Shown here: piece after piece, positions 8,315-15,496 of the stretch
Layout of the letters: every line of letters begins with the position of its first letter
How positions within the stretch are numbered: position 1 is the first letter of the stretch
Origin: an uncultured Ruminococcus sp.
Lineage (GTDB): Bacteria; Bacillota_A; Clostridia; Oscillospirales; Acutalibacteraceae
DNA: 31,747 bases
Direction of reading: 5' to 3'
Assembly: GCA_902798605.1 (NCBI GenBank)
Contig: CADBXH010000019.1
Coordinates: 1 to 31,747 of the forward strand
Program-made: the position numbers and the translations under genes
The notes under the pieces: model-generated
Told to the model about the DNA's origin: nothing
What the model saw: only the letters and a program-made list of their open reading frames with translations
The model's database searches: none

Positions 8315-9034
8315 TTATAAAGGCTTGGCTTTTATTTTTCCGTTTTGCCTCGGGTACTTATCGGGCGTGGGCTGAACCTTTTCTATAATAACAAGCGTTC
8401 TGCTCCCGCTGTTCTCGGGGAGGTCAAATTTATATACATCCGTTTTCTTTCCACCGAGGGTCTGTATCGCTTTTGAGGCGTTCTTTATTTCCTCGTCGGA
8501 CTCTCCGCCCTTGAACGCGATAAAACTGCCCGAAAGTCTGACATACGGCAGGCAGTATTCGCAAAGCACATTGAGTTGCGCTACCGCTCTTGATACAGCG
8601 AAGTCATAGCACTCTCTTAAATCGATGTTCTGTCCTCCCTCTTCCGCTCTGGAATGGATCAGCTGAGCGTCTAAACCGAGGTTGTTAAGCACGTCTTCAA
8701 GAAAAGTCAGTCTTTTTTTCAAACTGTCAAGCAATGTGAGCTTGATGTCGGGTCTGGCGATTTTTAAGACCAAGCCCGGGAATCCCGCTCCCGTTCCGAC
8801 GTCAATAACACTCGCTCCGTTTGGAACATCGACAAAACTCAATACCGACAGACTGTCGGCAAAATGCTTTATCGCTACATCCTTCGGCTCGGTTATCGCT
8901 GTGAGGTTCATCCTCTCGTTCCAGCTTACAAGGAGCTTATAATAACTCTCAAGCTGATTAAGCTGCTCATCGGATAATTCAATTTTAAAATTCTTTACTG
9001 CGGATAAAATATATCCCTTTATATCCATAATCAT
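8315..9034 (-). CDS. rsmG: 16S rRNA (guanine-527-N7)-methyltransferase RsmG
   Basis: This 239-residue SAM-dependent enzyme methylates G527 of 16S rRNA; loss gives low-level streptomycin resistance in other bacteria. The SAM-binding motif VIDVGTGAGFPGLVLKIA is near residue 75, followed by LTLLDSLKKRLTFLEDV and the SRAVAQL segment. ATG 9034 overlaps the mnmG stop as ATGA; ATG 9028 is an alternative two codons later. It is the last gene of the mnmE-mnmG-rsmG group before noc, as in Bacillus. An 88-bp gap to noc contains no strong hairpin. Confidence 0.95.
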   Translation of the reverse strand: MIMDIKGYILSAVKNFKIELSDEQLNQLESYYKLLVSWNERMNLTAITEPKDVAIKHFADSLSVLSFVDVPNGASVIDVGTGAGFPGLVLKIARPDIKLTLLDSLKKRLTFLEDVLNNLGLDAQLIHSRAEEGGQNIDLRECYDFAVSRAVAQLNVLCEYCLPYVRLSGSFIAFKGGESDEEIKNASKAIQTLGGKKTDVYKFDLPENSGSRTLVIIEKVQPTPDKYPRQNGKIKAKPL

Positions 9035-10905
9035 TCTCTATTCTTGTTTGTGGCGAGCCAAATCAAAAGCACGCTGATGTCTGCGGGCGATACTCCCGAG
9101 ATACGGGACGCCTGTCCGATATTGAGCGGCTTGATTTTATTCAGCTTTTCCTGTGCCTCTAATCGCAATCCCGCAATCGCGGTATAGTCAAAATCTGTCG
9201 GCAAAAGCTTGTTTTCAAGTTTTTTGACCTGCTCGACCTGTTTTAACTGCTTTTGAATATATCCCTCGTACTTTATCTCTACCTCGATCTGTTCAATCAA
9301 GCTTTGGTCTAAATCGGGGCAGTCGGGGTCGATCTGCCTGATCACATCGTACCCGACCTGCGGACGGCGAAGGAGGTTTATCTCTCTTATTCCCGTTGTG
9401 ACGGGCGATGTTTCACGTGAAACAAGCAGCTCGTTGAGCTTTTCTGTCGGAGCGGCTGTGGTCGATCCGAGCCTTTTTATCTCTTTTCTTTTTAGCTCCT
9501 GCTTAGCTAAAAACTTCTCATATCGTTTTTCGCTGATCAGCCCGAGCTCGTAGCCCGTCGGGGTAAGCCTTTCGTCGGCGTTATCCTGACGTAGTATCAA
9601 CCTGTATTCGCTGCGCGAGGTCATCATTCTGTACGGCTCGTTAGCTCCCTTTGTAACAAGGTCGTCAATAAGCGTGCCGATATATGAGTTCGCCCTCGTC
9701 AGCACGAACGGCTTTTTGCCGAGAACCTTGTGCGCGGCATTGACTCCCGCGACAAAACCCTGCGCCGCGGCTTCTTCATAGCCCGAGCTGCCGTTGAATT
9801 GACCCGCTCCGAACAAGCCTTCAAAATCTTTGAATTCAAGAGTTGCGTTCATAGCAGTCGGATCAACGCAGTCATATTCTATGGCGTACGCGGGACGCAT
9901 CATAACACAGTTTTCGAGTCCCTTTATAGTGCGGTAAAACTTTATCTGAACCTCCTCGGGCAGCGAGCTGCTCATTCCCTGAAGGTACATCTCCTCCGTG
10001 CTTTCTCCGCACGGCTCAATAAACAACTGGTGCCTCGGCTTATCCTTAAAGCGCATTATCTTATCCTCGAAGCTCGGACAATAGCGCGGACCTACACCCT
10101 CTATCCTGCCCGCGTACAACGGCGAACGGTGGATATTTTCAAGGATGACTTGCTTTGTTTTATCGTTAGTCCAGGTGATGTGGCAGTCCACCCTGTTTTC
10201 TCCGAGGCTTTCTGTTTCATAAGAAAACGGCTGCGGAGGCTCATCTCCCTTTTGAACTTCGAGTTCCGAAAAATCTATCGAGCGCCTGAGCATACGCGCG
10301 GGTGTTCCCGTCTTAAATCTTCTGAGCGGAAGTCCGAGCTCCTTTAAGCTCTTTCCAAGCTTTGTCGCGGGGAAAATCCCGTCGGGTCCGCTCTCGTAGC
10401 TGACTTCGCCGACGTAGATCCTACCGCCGAGGTATGTGCCTGTAGCGATAATAACTGTTTTACATTTATAAACCGCGAGCATCTGGGTTTTAAGCTCATA
10501 GCCCTCTTCTGTCTTTTTTATATCTGTTATCTCTGCCTGTCTGAGTTCAAGGTTTTCCTGAAGCTCGAGCTTATGCTTCATTGTGTCCGAATATTTTCTG
10601 CGGTCGATTTGTGCGCGAAGTGAGTGTACCGCGGGTCCTTTTCCGCGGTTGAGCATACGCGACTGTAAAAAACATTCGTCAGCAGTCTTTCCCATTTCTC
10701 CGCCGAGAGCGTCGATCTCACGCACAAGGTGCCCTTTTGCCGTTCCGCCTATCGACGGATTGCAGGGGCAGTTGCCCACGGCGTCCATATTAATTGTAAA
10801 AACAGCGGTGTTACATCCAAGCCTTGCCGCGGCGAGAGCCGCCTCTATTCCGGCGTGACCCGCGCCGATAACGGCAACGTCATATTCACCTGCAAAATAA
10901 TCCAT
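9031..10905 (-). CDS. mnmG: tRNA uridine-5-carboxymethylaminomethyl modification enzyme MnmG (GidA)
   Basis: This 624-residue FAD protein works with MnmE to install the carboxymethylaminomethyl group on wobble U34 of tRNAs. The FAD-binding dinucleotide fold GAGHAGIEAALAAARLG begins at residue 14. PCNPSIGGTAKGHLVREIDALGGEMG follows from residue 47, and the conserved FKTGTPAR segment lies near 200. Length is normal. ATG 10905 is preceded by AGAGGA. The gene lies 13 nt after mnmE. Its coding sequence contains a perfect parS site at 9409-9424, so those codons serve two functions. Confidence 0.96.
   Translation of the reverse strand: MDYFAGEYDVAVIGAGHAGIEAALAAARLGCNTAVFTINMDAVGNCPCNPSIGGTAKGHLVREIDALGGEMGKTADECFLQSRMLNRGKGPAVHSLRAQIDRRKYSDTMKHKLELQENLELRQAEITDIKKTEEGYELKTQMLAVYKCKTVIIATGTYLGGRIYVGEVSYESGPDGIFPATKLGKSLKELGLPLRRFKTGTPARMLRRSIDFSELEVQKGDEPPQPFSYETESLGENRVDCHITWTNDKTKQVILENIHRSPLYAGRIEGVGPRYCPSFEDKIMRFKDKPRHQLFIEPCGESTEEMYLQGMSSSLPEEVQIKFYRTIKGLENCVMMRPAYAIEYDCVDPTAMNATLEFKDFEGLFGAGQFNGSSGYEEAAAQGFVAGVNAAHKVLGKKPFVLTRANSYIGTLIDDLVTKGANEPYRMMTSRSEYRLILRQDNADERLTPTGYELGLISEKRYEKFLAKQELKRKEIKRLGSTTAAPTEKLNELLVSRETSPVTTGIREINLLRRPQVGYDVIRQIDPDCPDLDQSLIEQIEVEIKYEGYIQKQLKQVEQVKKLENKLLPTDFDYTAIAGLRLEAQEKLNKIKPLNIGQASRISGVSPADISVLLIWLATNKNRE
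9409..9424. promoter_or_regulatory. Second parS site, inside mnmG
   Basis: TGTTTCACGTGAAACA again, identical to the intergenic copy and 2.2 kb from it. Within mnmG it encodes part of the LVSRETSP segment (GTTTCACGTGAAACA reads Val-Ser-Arg-Glu-Thr on the minus strand). Confidence 0.96.
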
Positions 10906-10918
10906 ACTTTTTTTCCTC

Positions 10919-12289
10919 TTATTTTCCTACACAGAAGTTGTGGAAAACTCTGTCGATCACTTCGTCGCTCGTTCTCTCTCCCGTCATTTCCAAAAGTTCG
11001 GAAATCGCGTCTTCAAGAGAAACCGTGACCGCGTCATAGGTCAGCCCCATTTCAAGAGCTGCTTTTGCCTCTTTAACGGATTTGAGCGCGTTGCTGACAT
11101 TTGAACGCTGGCGCTCATTTGAAAGAATACCCTCGCTTGGGTTGAGATTTTCCGTACCCGCGATTTTTTCGACCGCTGAAATTATATCCTCTCTGCCCTC
11201 TCCGTTCGCAGCAGATATATATACTATATTGTTTATTTTAGGTTTTATATTGTCTATTTCGAGTTTATTATCTAAGTCTGTCTTATTGATTATCGCAATC
11301 GTCGGAACCTCAGTGGACAGTTCTAACAGCTTATAGTCATCCTCATCAAGAGTTTGACTGTTATCAAAAACCGCGAGTAAAAGTCCGCACTGCTCCAAAC
11401 GCTTTTTTGCGCGGTCAACACCGATTTTCTCTACCGCGTCATCGGTATTTCTCAAACCTGCTGTATCGCTTAATCTGAGAATAACATCGCCTACTACCAC
11501 AGTGTCTTCAACAACATCTCTTGTCGTTCCCGGAATATCGGTGACGATGCTCTTCTCGCTGCCCGAGAGCAAATTCATCAGCGTGCTTTTGCCGACGTTC
11601 GGACGACCGGCGATAACGGTATCTATTCCCTCTTTGACCGCCTGCCCTATGTCATATGTTGACAGCAGACTTTCAAGCTCCGCTATAGCGCTGTCACAGG
11701 TTGAAAAAATCATCTTGTCATCTACCTCGGCGATATCCTCCTCGGGATAATCCGCCCAAGCCGAAAGATGAGCGGTAAGCGCGAGCAGCTCATCCTTGAC
11801 CGAGCTTATTCGCTTTCTGAGCGCGCCTTCCTTAACACACATAGCCGAACGCGCCGCGCTGCGGCTTTTTGCGGTTATAATATCAATTACCGCTTCCGCC
11901 TCGGTAAGGTCGATTTTTCCGTTTAGAAATGCTCTTTTTGTAAACTCGCCCGCCTGTGCCGGAACAGCTCCCGCGTCAAGAACTGCTCTTAAAACCTGCT
12001 TTGTAATATACACTCCGCCGTGACAGGAGAGTTCAACAACGTCCTCTCCGGTATAGCTGTGCGGAGCCTTAAATACAAGCGCGACTGCTTCGTCAAGCTC
12101 CTCATTATTGTATATTATTTTTCCGTAAGCCGCGGTGTAGCCCTTCATATCAACCAGTTTTTTTGAATTGATATTCTTAAAAACCCTGTCGGCGATAATG
12201 GCAGAGTCGCTGCCTGAGATTCTGATAACTCCTACTCCCCCTTCGCCCTGGGCTGTGCTTATTGCGGCAATTGTTTTATTATCAATCAT
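10919..12289 (-). CDS. mnmE: tRNA modification GTPase MnmE
   Basis: From ATG 12289 the protein is 456 residues, the family norm. The N-terminal tetrahydrofolate-binding domain begins DNKTIAAISTAQGEGGVGVIRISG. The inserted G domain has G1 GRPNVGKST (228-236), switch DIPGTTRD (251-258), G3 DTAG (275-278) and NKTD near 333. The catalytic C-terminal FCVGK ends the protein. MnmE partners MnmG in U34 modification. An in-frame ATG at 12304 would add five residues; neither start has a clear SD, which is odd for this SD-rich region. A terminator-like hairpin ends immediately before 12304. Confidence 0.94.
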   Translation of the reverse strand: MIDNKTIAAISTAQGEGGVGVIRISGSDSAIIADRVFKNINSKKLVDMKGYTAAYGKIIYNNEELDEAVALVFKAPHSYTGEDVVELSCHGGVYITKQVLRAVLDAGAVPAQAGEFTKRAFLNGKIDLTEAEAVIDIITAKSRSAARSAMCVKEGALRKRISSVKDELLALTAHLSAWADYPEEDIAEVDDKMIFSTCDSAIAELESLLSTYDIGQAVKEGIDTVIAGRPNVGKSTLMNLLSGSEKSIVTDIPGTTRDVVEDTVVVGDVILRLSDTAGLRNTDDAVEKIGVDRAKKRLEQCGLLLAVFDNSQTLDEDDYKLLELSTEVPTIAIINKTDLDNKLEIDNIKPKINNIVYISAANGEGREDIISAVEKIAGTENLNPSEGILSNERQRSNVSNALKSVKEAKAALEMGLTYDAVTVSLEDAISELLEMTGERTSDEVIDRVFHNFCVGK

Positions 12290-12304
12290 AGCATCAATTA
12301 TCAT

Positions 12305-12330
12305 AAAAAGGGCGGAAATAAATCCGCCCT
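12305..12330 (-). terminator. Terminator-like hairpin between jag and mnmE
   Basis: A perfect 8-bp stem (AGGGCGGA 12309-12316 with TCCGCCCT 12323-12330) with an AT-rich 6-nt loop. On the minus strand TTTTT follows directly, and ATG 12304 comes next. It looks like an intrinsic terminator or attenuator within the operon. Confidence 0.75.
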
Positions 12331-12342
12331 GATCGTTAAAAA

Positions 12343-13134
12343 TTATTTGTCTATTCTTCCGTAAAGGCCGCCTGTCTCTCCGCCCTCATTAAGCGGAACT
12401 CTGTCGGGATTTACCGGAGCAATTTTTGAGCGGTTGTTTGAGTTGTAAGAACGCTTTGAACCGCCTCTGCGATTATTATATCCGCCCCTGCGGTTGCCCT
12501 TTGACTTGGGGTCGGGACCGATAACAACGTGGCGTGCTGCGCCTTCACCCTCGCTCCAAGAGATAGCACCGTTCACCTTTTGAACAGATGTATGGATGAT
12601 CCTTCTCTCATAGGGATTCATAGGCTCAAGGCTTGTCTTTTTACCTGTCTTGATTGCCTTGAACGCGAGCTTTCTGCCGAGGTTTTCAAGAGTCTTTTCT
12701 CTCTTTTCACGGTAGTTGCCGGTGTTGACCGTTACCTTGATGTAGGGATCTTCGCTGTGATTTGCCACAAGACTTGTAAGGTACTGCAACGCATCGAGGG
12801 TCTCTCCTCTTCTGCCGATAACAAAACCTACTTCTTCGCCCGAGAGATTGAACTCGACCGAACCGTCTCCGCTCTTCTTCTCAATTTCAATTCCCGAAAG
12901 CATCATTTTGTCGAGAACTTCCTTTAAGAACTTCTCAGCTTTCTCTTCGGGAGTATCTTTAATAATAATTTTTACTTTTGCCGGTGAGCCGCCGAAAAGA
13001 CCGAATTTTTTCTTTTCAGCTCTCTGAATAAGCTCAAACTCAACCTCGTCTGTTTCTTCAAGACCCAATTGTCTTTTTGCGTCATTAAGTGCTTCAAGCT
13101 CTGTATCGCCGACGCCTATTACTTCTTTTAACAT
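12343..13134 (-). CDS. jag: Jag/KhpB (EloR) RNA-binding protein
   Basis: The 263-residue protein has the Jag N-terminal domain ending in KKKFGLFG (41-48). A type II KH domain carries GRRG in its GXXG loop (107-110, in FVIGRRGETLDALQYL). The R3H domain has R177 and H181 (NPYERRIIHTSV), followed by SEGEGAARHVVIGP. Jag/KhpB partners KhpA to bind RNA and influences cell elongation and division in other Gram-positives. It lies next to yidC as usual. The C-terminal 55 residues are an unusual disordered tail rich in Arg, Gly, Asn and Ser, with two RRGG repeats (216-219 and 223-226). ATG 13134 has an AGGAG about 11 nt upstream. Confidence 0.92.
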   Translation of the reverse strand: MLKEVIGVGDTELEALNDAKRQLGLEETDEVEFELIQRAEKKKFGLFGGSPAKVKIIIKDTPEEKAEKFLKEVLDKMMLSGIEIEKKSGDGSVEFNLSGEEVGFVIGRRGETLDALQYLTSLVANHSEDPYIKVTVNTGNYREKREKTLENLGRKLAFKAIKTGKKTSLEPMNPYERRIIHTSVQKVNGAISWSEGEGAARHVVIGPDPKSKGNRRGGYNNRRGGSKRSYNSNNRSKIAPVNPDRVPLNEGGETGGLYGRIDK

Positions 13135-13175
13135 ATCTTTATTTTCTCCTGCTTTCCGCGATTCGGAATGTATTT

Positions 13176-14198
13176 TTACTTTTTCTTTTTATTTTTGTTC
13201 TTATTATTTTTGTTAGAATTTTTGTTATTATTACTGTTTGAAGTTACTGCCCTTTCCTGCGGCGCGTAAACATACGGCACCTTTGCCTCATTTTGGAACA
13301 TCAAAGCCGCGTGTCTCGCTTCATTCTTTGCGTTGATTTGAACAGGTCCGAGAACCTTGGCAAGAATGATAGATTGAACCAAACTAAGCAGCGCCGATAT
13401 GATCCAGTAGAATGACATAGCCGCTGGAACACTGTACGCGATATACGCCGAGAAAAGCGGAAGCGCGTACATAACGAACTTCATACAGCCCTTTTGCTGA
13501 TTCATCTGAGTGTTTTGGTTAACTTTCTGCATTACGAACTGTGAACCTACGTTTGAAAGGAAGCACAGTACGGGGAATAAGAGATACCAAGACCAAAAAC
13601 CGAGGTCCGCCGGTACCTGAAGCAGATCAACACCGCCGAAAATATCAAATCCGTTAGAGAACATATGGATCTTATCAATATCAGCAGAACTGAAAAGTCC
13701 CTGAATAGCTTCTGTATTTTCAATATTCGGGAAAATTCTTAAAAGCGATATCTGCTGATAAGCGGGATTGGTCGCTGACGCGTATCCGGGTATCTTATTG
13801 ATATAAGCTACAGCATCATTAACGTGATTTGCATCGATATGCAGTGTATTTGTAAGGGGATACGCAACGGCGTAGAACACGCCGAAAAGAACAAGCATGG
13901 GAACGATCATAGTAAGGCAGCCGCCCATAGGCTTGACTCCCTCTTTTTCGTAGAGCTTGTTCATCTCTTCCTGGAGAAGCTGACGGTTATTTCCGTACTT
14001 TTCCTGAAGTTCTTTTTGTTTTTTTGAAAGCCTTGCCGTACCCGCCATAGATTTTTGCTGTTTGATAGAGAACGGGAACAGCACAAGTTTGATTACGACC
14101 GTAAATACAATGATCGCTATACCGAAATTCTGAAATACATAGAATAATGCCCAAAGCAAATATCCGAGAAAGTATCCGAGAAAACCGAGAACTTGCAT
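13176..14198 (-). CDS. yidC: Membrane protein insertase YidC/SpoIIIJ
   Basis: This 340-residue YidC/Oxa1/Alb3-family insertase puts membrane proteins into the cytoplasmic membrane, alone or with SecYEG. The YidC core begins with FGIAIIVFTVVIKLVLFPFSIKQQKSM and continues to a cytoplasmic coiled-coil hairpin (about 57-90, SKKQKELQEKYGNN) and the GCLTMIVPMLVLFGVFYAV helix. Further helices lie near 210-235 and 245-285. There is no lipobox at the N-terminus, unlike Bacillus SpoIIIJ. The tail is almost entirely Asn and Lys (about 318-340), as seen in YidC proteins that contact the ribosome. The SD is GAGGT, 7 nt before ATG 14198. Confidence 0.94.
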   Translation of the reverse strand: MQVLGFLGYFLGYLLWALFYVFQNFGIAIIVFTVVIKLVLFPFSIKQQKSMAGTARLSKKQKELQEKYGNNRQLLQEEMNKLYEKEGVKPMGGCLTMIVPMLVLFGVFYAVAYPLTNTLHIDANHVNDAVAYINKIPGYASATNPAYQQISLLRIFPNIENTEAIQGLFSSADIDKIHMFSNGFDIFGGVDLLQVPADLGFWSWYLLFPVLCFLSNVGSQFVMQKVNQNTQMNQQKGCMKFVMYALPLFSAYIAYSVPAAMSFYWIISALLSLVQSIILAKVLGPVQINAKNEARHAALMFQNEAKVPYVYAPQERAVTSNSNNNKNSNKNNKNKNKKKK

Positions 14199-14207
14199 AA
14201 ATTTACC

Positions 14208-14438
14208 TCATCGCTGTTTTTTCTTTTTTTCCGGAACGGGATCGTACCCGCCCCTGGCAAACGGATTACAGCGCAAAATGCGCCATATTGTAAGCGCGCC
14301 GCCCTTTAGCGCGCCAAAACGCTCTATAGCCTCCAGTCCGTACTGCGAACATGTCGGAATGTATTTGCAGTGGGCTTTGGTATAAGGAGAAATAGCGGAC
14401 TGATAAAATCTGATTAAAGCCATTAAAACTTTTTTCAT
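14208..14438 (-). CDS. yidD: Membrane protein insertion efficiency factor YidD
   Basis: This 76-residue protein matches YidD throughout: [56 protein letters not shown]. The three conserved cysteines (C23, C30 and C57) are present. YidD binds the membrane through an amphipathic N-terminus and assists YidC. It sits between rnpA and yidC, the standard position. The SD before ATG 14438 is weak. The Lys-rich C-terminus is normal for the family. Confidence 0.93.
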   Translation of the reverse strand: MKKVLMALIRFYQSAISPYTKAHCKYIPTCSQYGLEAIERFGALKGGALTIWRILRCNPFARGGYDPVPEKKKKQR

Positions 14439-14468
14439 AACAATCTACCGAAAATACCTTGCAGATTA

Positions 14469-14801
14469 CTAAATAACACCCGCAGATTCAAGATGCTTTT
14501 GCATCGCCTTTTGAACAACTTGAGATTTTACAAAGGGTGTTTTCCCTCTCGCTACAAAAATAATATCGTAACCGGGCTTAAGCTTGTGATAAAGCTGATA
14601 ATACGAGGCTCTTATAACTCTTCTTGCTCTTGAGCGTTTTACAGCGTTGCCAATTTTTTTTCCTGTTGTGATTCCGTATCTTACATTTGCCGACCTGTTT
14701 TTGATCACATATGTAACAAGCACCGGACTGACAAAAGACTTTCCTTTGCGGTATATTCTGGAAAAATCTCTGTTTTCTTTTACCGTGACATACTTGCTCA
14801 T
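14469..14801 (-). CDS. rnpA: Ribonuclease P protein component
   Basis: The 110-residue basic protein binds the RNase P RNA and helps cleave 5' leaders from pre-tRNA. The start VKENRDFSRIYRKGKSFVSPVLVTYV and the motif GKKIGNAVKRSRARRVIRASYYQL are diagnostic. The usual RNR core reads RSR here, a mild departure. ATG 14801 has a GAGGT SD. It lies downstream of rpmH, from which it is separated by a strong terminator-like hairpin (14836-14871) that would reduce its expression relative to L34. Confidence 0.94.
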   Translation of the reverse strand: MSKYVTVKENRDFSRIYRKGKSFVSPVLVTYVIKNRSANVRYGITTGKKIGNAVKRSRARRVIRASYYQLYHKLKPGYDIIFVARGKTPFVKSQVVQKAMQKHLESAGVI

Positions 14802-14835
14802 AATAATACCTCGGCAGAATAAATAAAGACTACAT

Positions 14836-14871
14836 AAAAAAGCGTGCGCATCTTTGTGTGCTCGCTTTTTT
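14836..14871 (-). terminator. Attenuating terminator between rpmH and rnpA
   Basis: AAAAAAGCG (14836-14844) pairs with CGCTTTTTT (14863-14871), and the stem extends inward with one mismatch and one wobble. On the minus strand the stem ends in a run of T. It likely lets L34 be made in excess over RnpA. Confidence 0.8.
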
Positions 14872-14897
14872 AAAAATTTAAGTCATTCATTGATTCT

Positions 14898-15032
14898 TTA
14901 GTAAGACAATCTTTTTCTGCCCTTTGCTCTTCTTCTGGCTAAAACTTTTCTGCCGTTAGATGTAGACATTCTCTTTCTGAAGCCGTGCTCTTTTTTTCTG
15001 TGAAGCTTTTTAGGCTGGTATGTTCTTAACAT
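14898..15032 (-). CDS. rpmH: 50S ribosomal protein L34
   Basis: The 44-residue very basic protein [18 protein letters not shown]... ending [13 protein letters not shown] is typical L34. ATG 15032 has a perfect GGAGG about 10 nt upstream; the open frame continues upstream to 15101, but no SD or family similarity supports that longer form. It has a consensus promoter (15108-15136) and is the first gene of the leftward operon leaving the origin. Confidence 0.97.
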   Translation of the reverse strand: MLRTYQPKKLHRKKEHGFRKRMSTSNGRKVLARRRAKGRKRLSY

Positions 15033-15107
15033 AGTCAAAAATCCTCCCTTCAAATAATTACCTATTAAGGTCATAATTTTGTCCAAAGTATAACCCTGCA
15101 ATATAGC

Positions 15108-15136
15108 ATTATAGCTTATTTTACCTAATCCGTCAA
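15108..15136 (-). promoter_or_regulatory. Strong promoter of rpmH
   Basis: On the minus strand: TTGACG (15131-15136), 17-nt spacer, TATAAT (15108-15113). The transcript would start near 15101 and have a leader of about 70 nt. Confidence 0.85.
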
Positions 15137-15321
15137 GTTTTTTTTGCCGTTAAAAAAACAACACAAAATATAGTTATCACATAACTCAAAACAACAATTT
15201 GTAGTGTATAAAAAACACGGATTTTTGAAAAATCAAACTTTATTAAAATATTTTTGACATTTTGACTGAAAATTCCACCCTTATACATTTAAAATGTGAA
15301 TCTTTATGTCCTTTAAAATGC
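15137..15321. other. Upstream half of the origin region (rpmH-dnaA spacer)
   Basis: Very AT-rich, non-coding. I see no 9/9 or 8/9 match to the DnaA box TTATCCACA; the best is AGTGTATAA (15203-15211, 7/9 on the minus strand). Three short perfect palindromes stand out: GTTAT-cac-ATAAC (15173-15185), GATTTTT-g-AAAAATC (15220-15234) and ACATTT-a-AAATGT (15285-15297). They could be operators or origin structure. This stretch lies between the divergent rpmH and dnaA promoters. Confidence 0.55.
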
Positions 15322-15350
15322 TTGCAATTTGTCTTGTATTGGAGTATAAT
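15322..15350 (+). promoter_or_regulatory. dnaA promoter
   Basis: TTGCAA (15322-15327), 17-nt spacer, TATAAT (15345-15350). The predicted leader to ATG 15497 is about 140 nt. Confidence 0.75.
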
Positions 15351-15366
15351 TATTAGGAATGGATTT

Positions 15367-15474
15367 TTATTGTGGGTTCATTTGCGGTATCAGTGATTTT
15401 AATTATTTTTTTCGCTGATTTTTATTAAAAATTCAGGGCTAATTCACCTATACCCACAATAATAAAACAGCCCT
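15367..15474 (+). promoter_or_regulatory. Structured dnaA leader / inverted repeats
   Basis: A perfect 11-bp inverted repeat, TTATTGTGGGT (15367-15377) and ACCCACAATAA (15452-15462), encloses an inner hairpin ATCAGTGA/TCGCTGAT (15389-15396 with 15412-15419). A further pair AGGGCT (15435-15440) and AGCCCT (15469-15474) crosses the outer stem, so a pseudoknot or two alternative folds are possible just before the SD (15487). The ATACCCACA at 15450-15458 is a 7/9 DnaA-box match, so the repeat might instead be a DnaA autoregulatory site. Confidence 0.45.
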
Positions 15475-15496
15475 TTGAAAGTAAGTGGAGGAGAAA

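Noticed and set aside
15033..15101. Longer L34 starting at 15101
   Set aside because: The extra residues have no family match, and ATG 15032 has a perfect SD.
15174..15181. TTATCACA as a DnaA box
   Set aside because: One base is missing compared with TTATCCACA; it is better explained as part of the palindrome GTTAT-cac-ATAAC.
15485..15496. GTG 15485 as the dnaA start
   Set aside because: It overlaps the GGAGGAG SD that serves ATG 15497, and the family N-terminus begins at the ATG.
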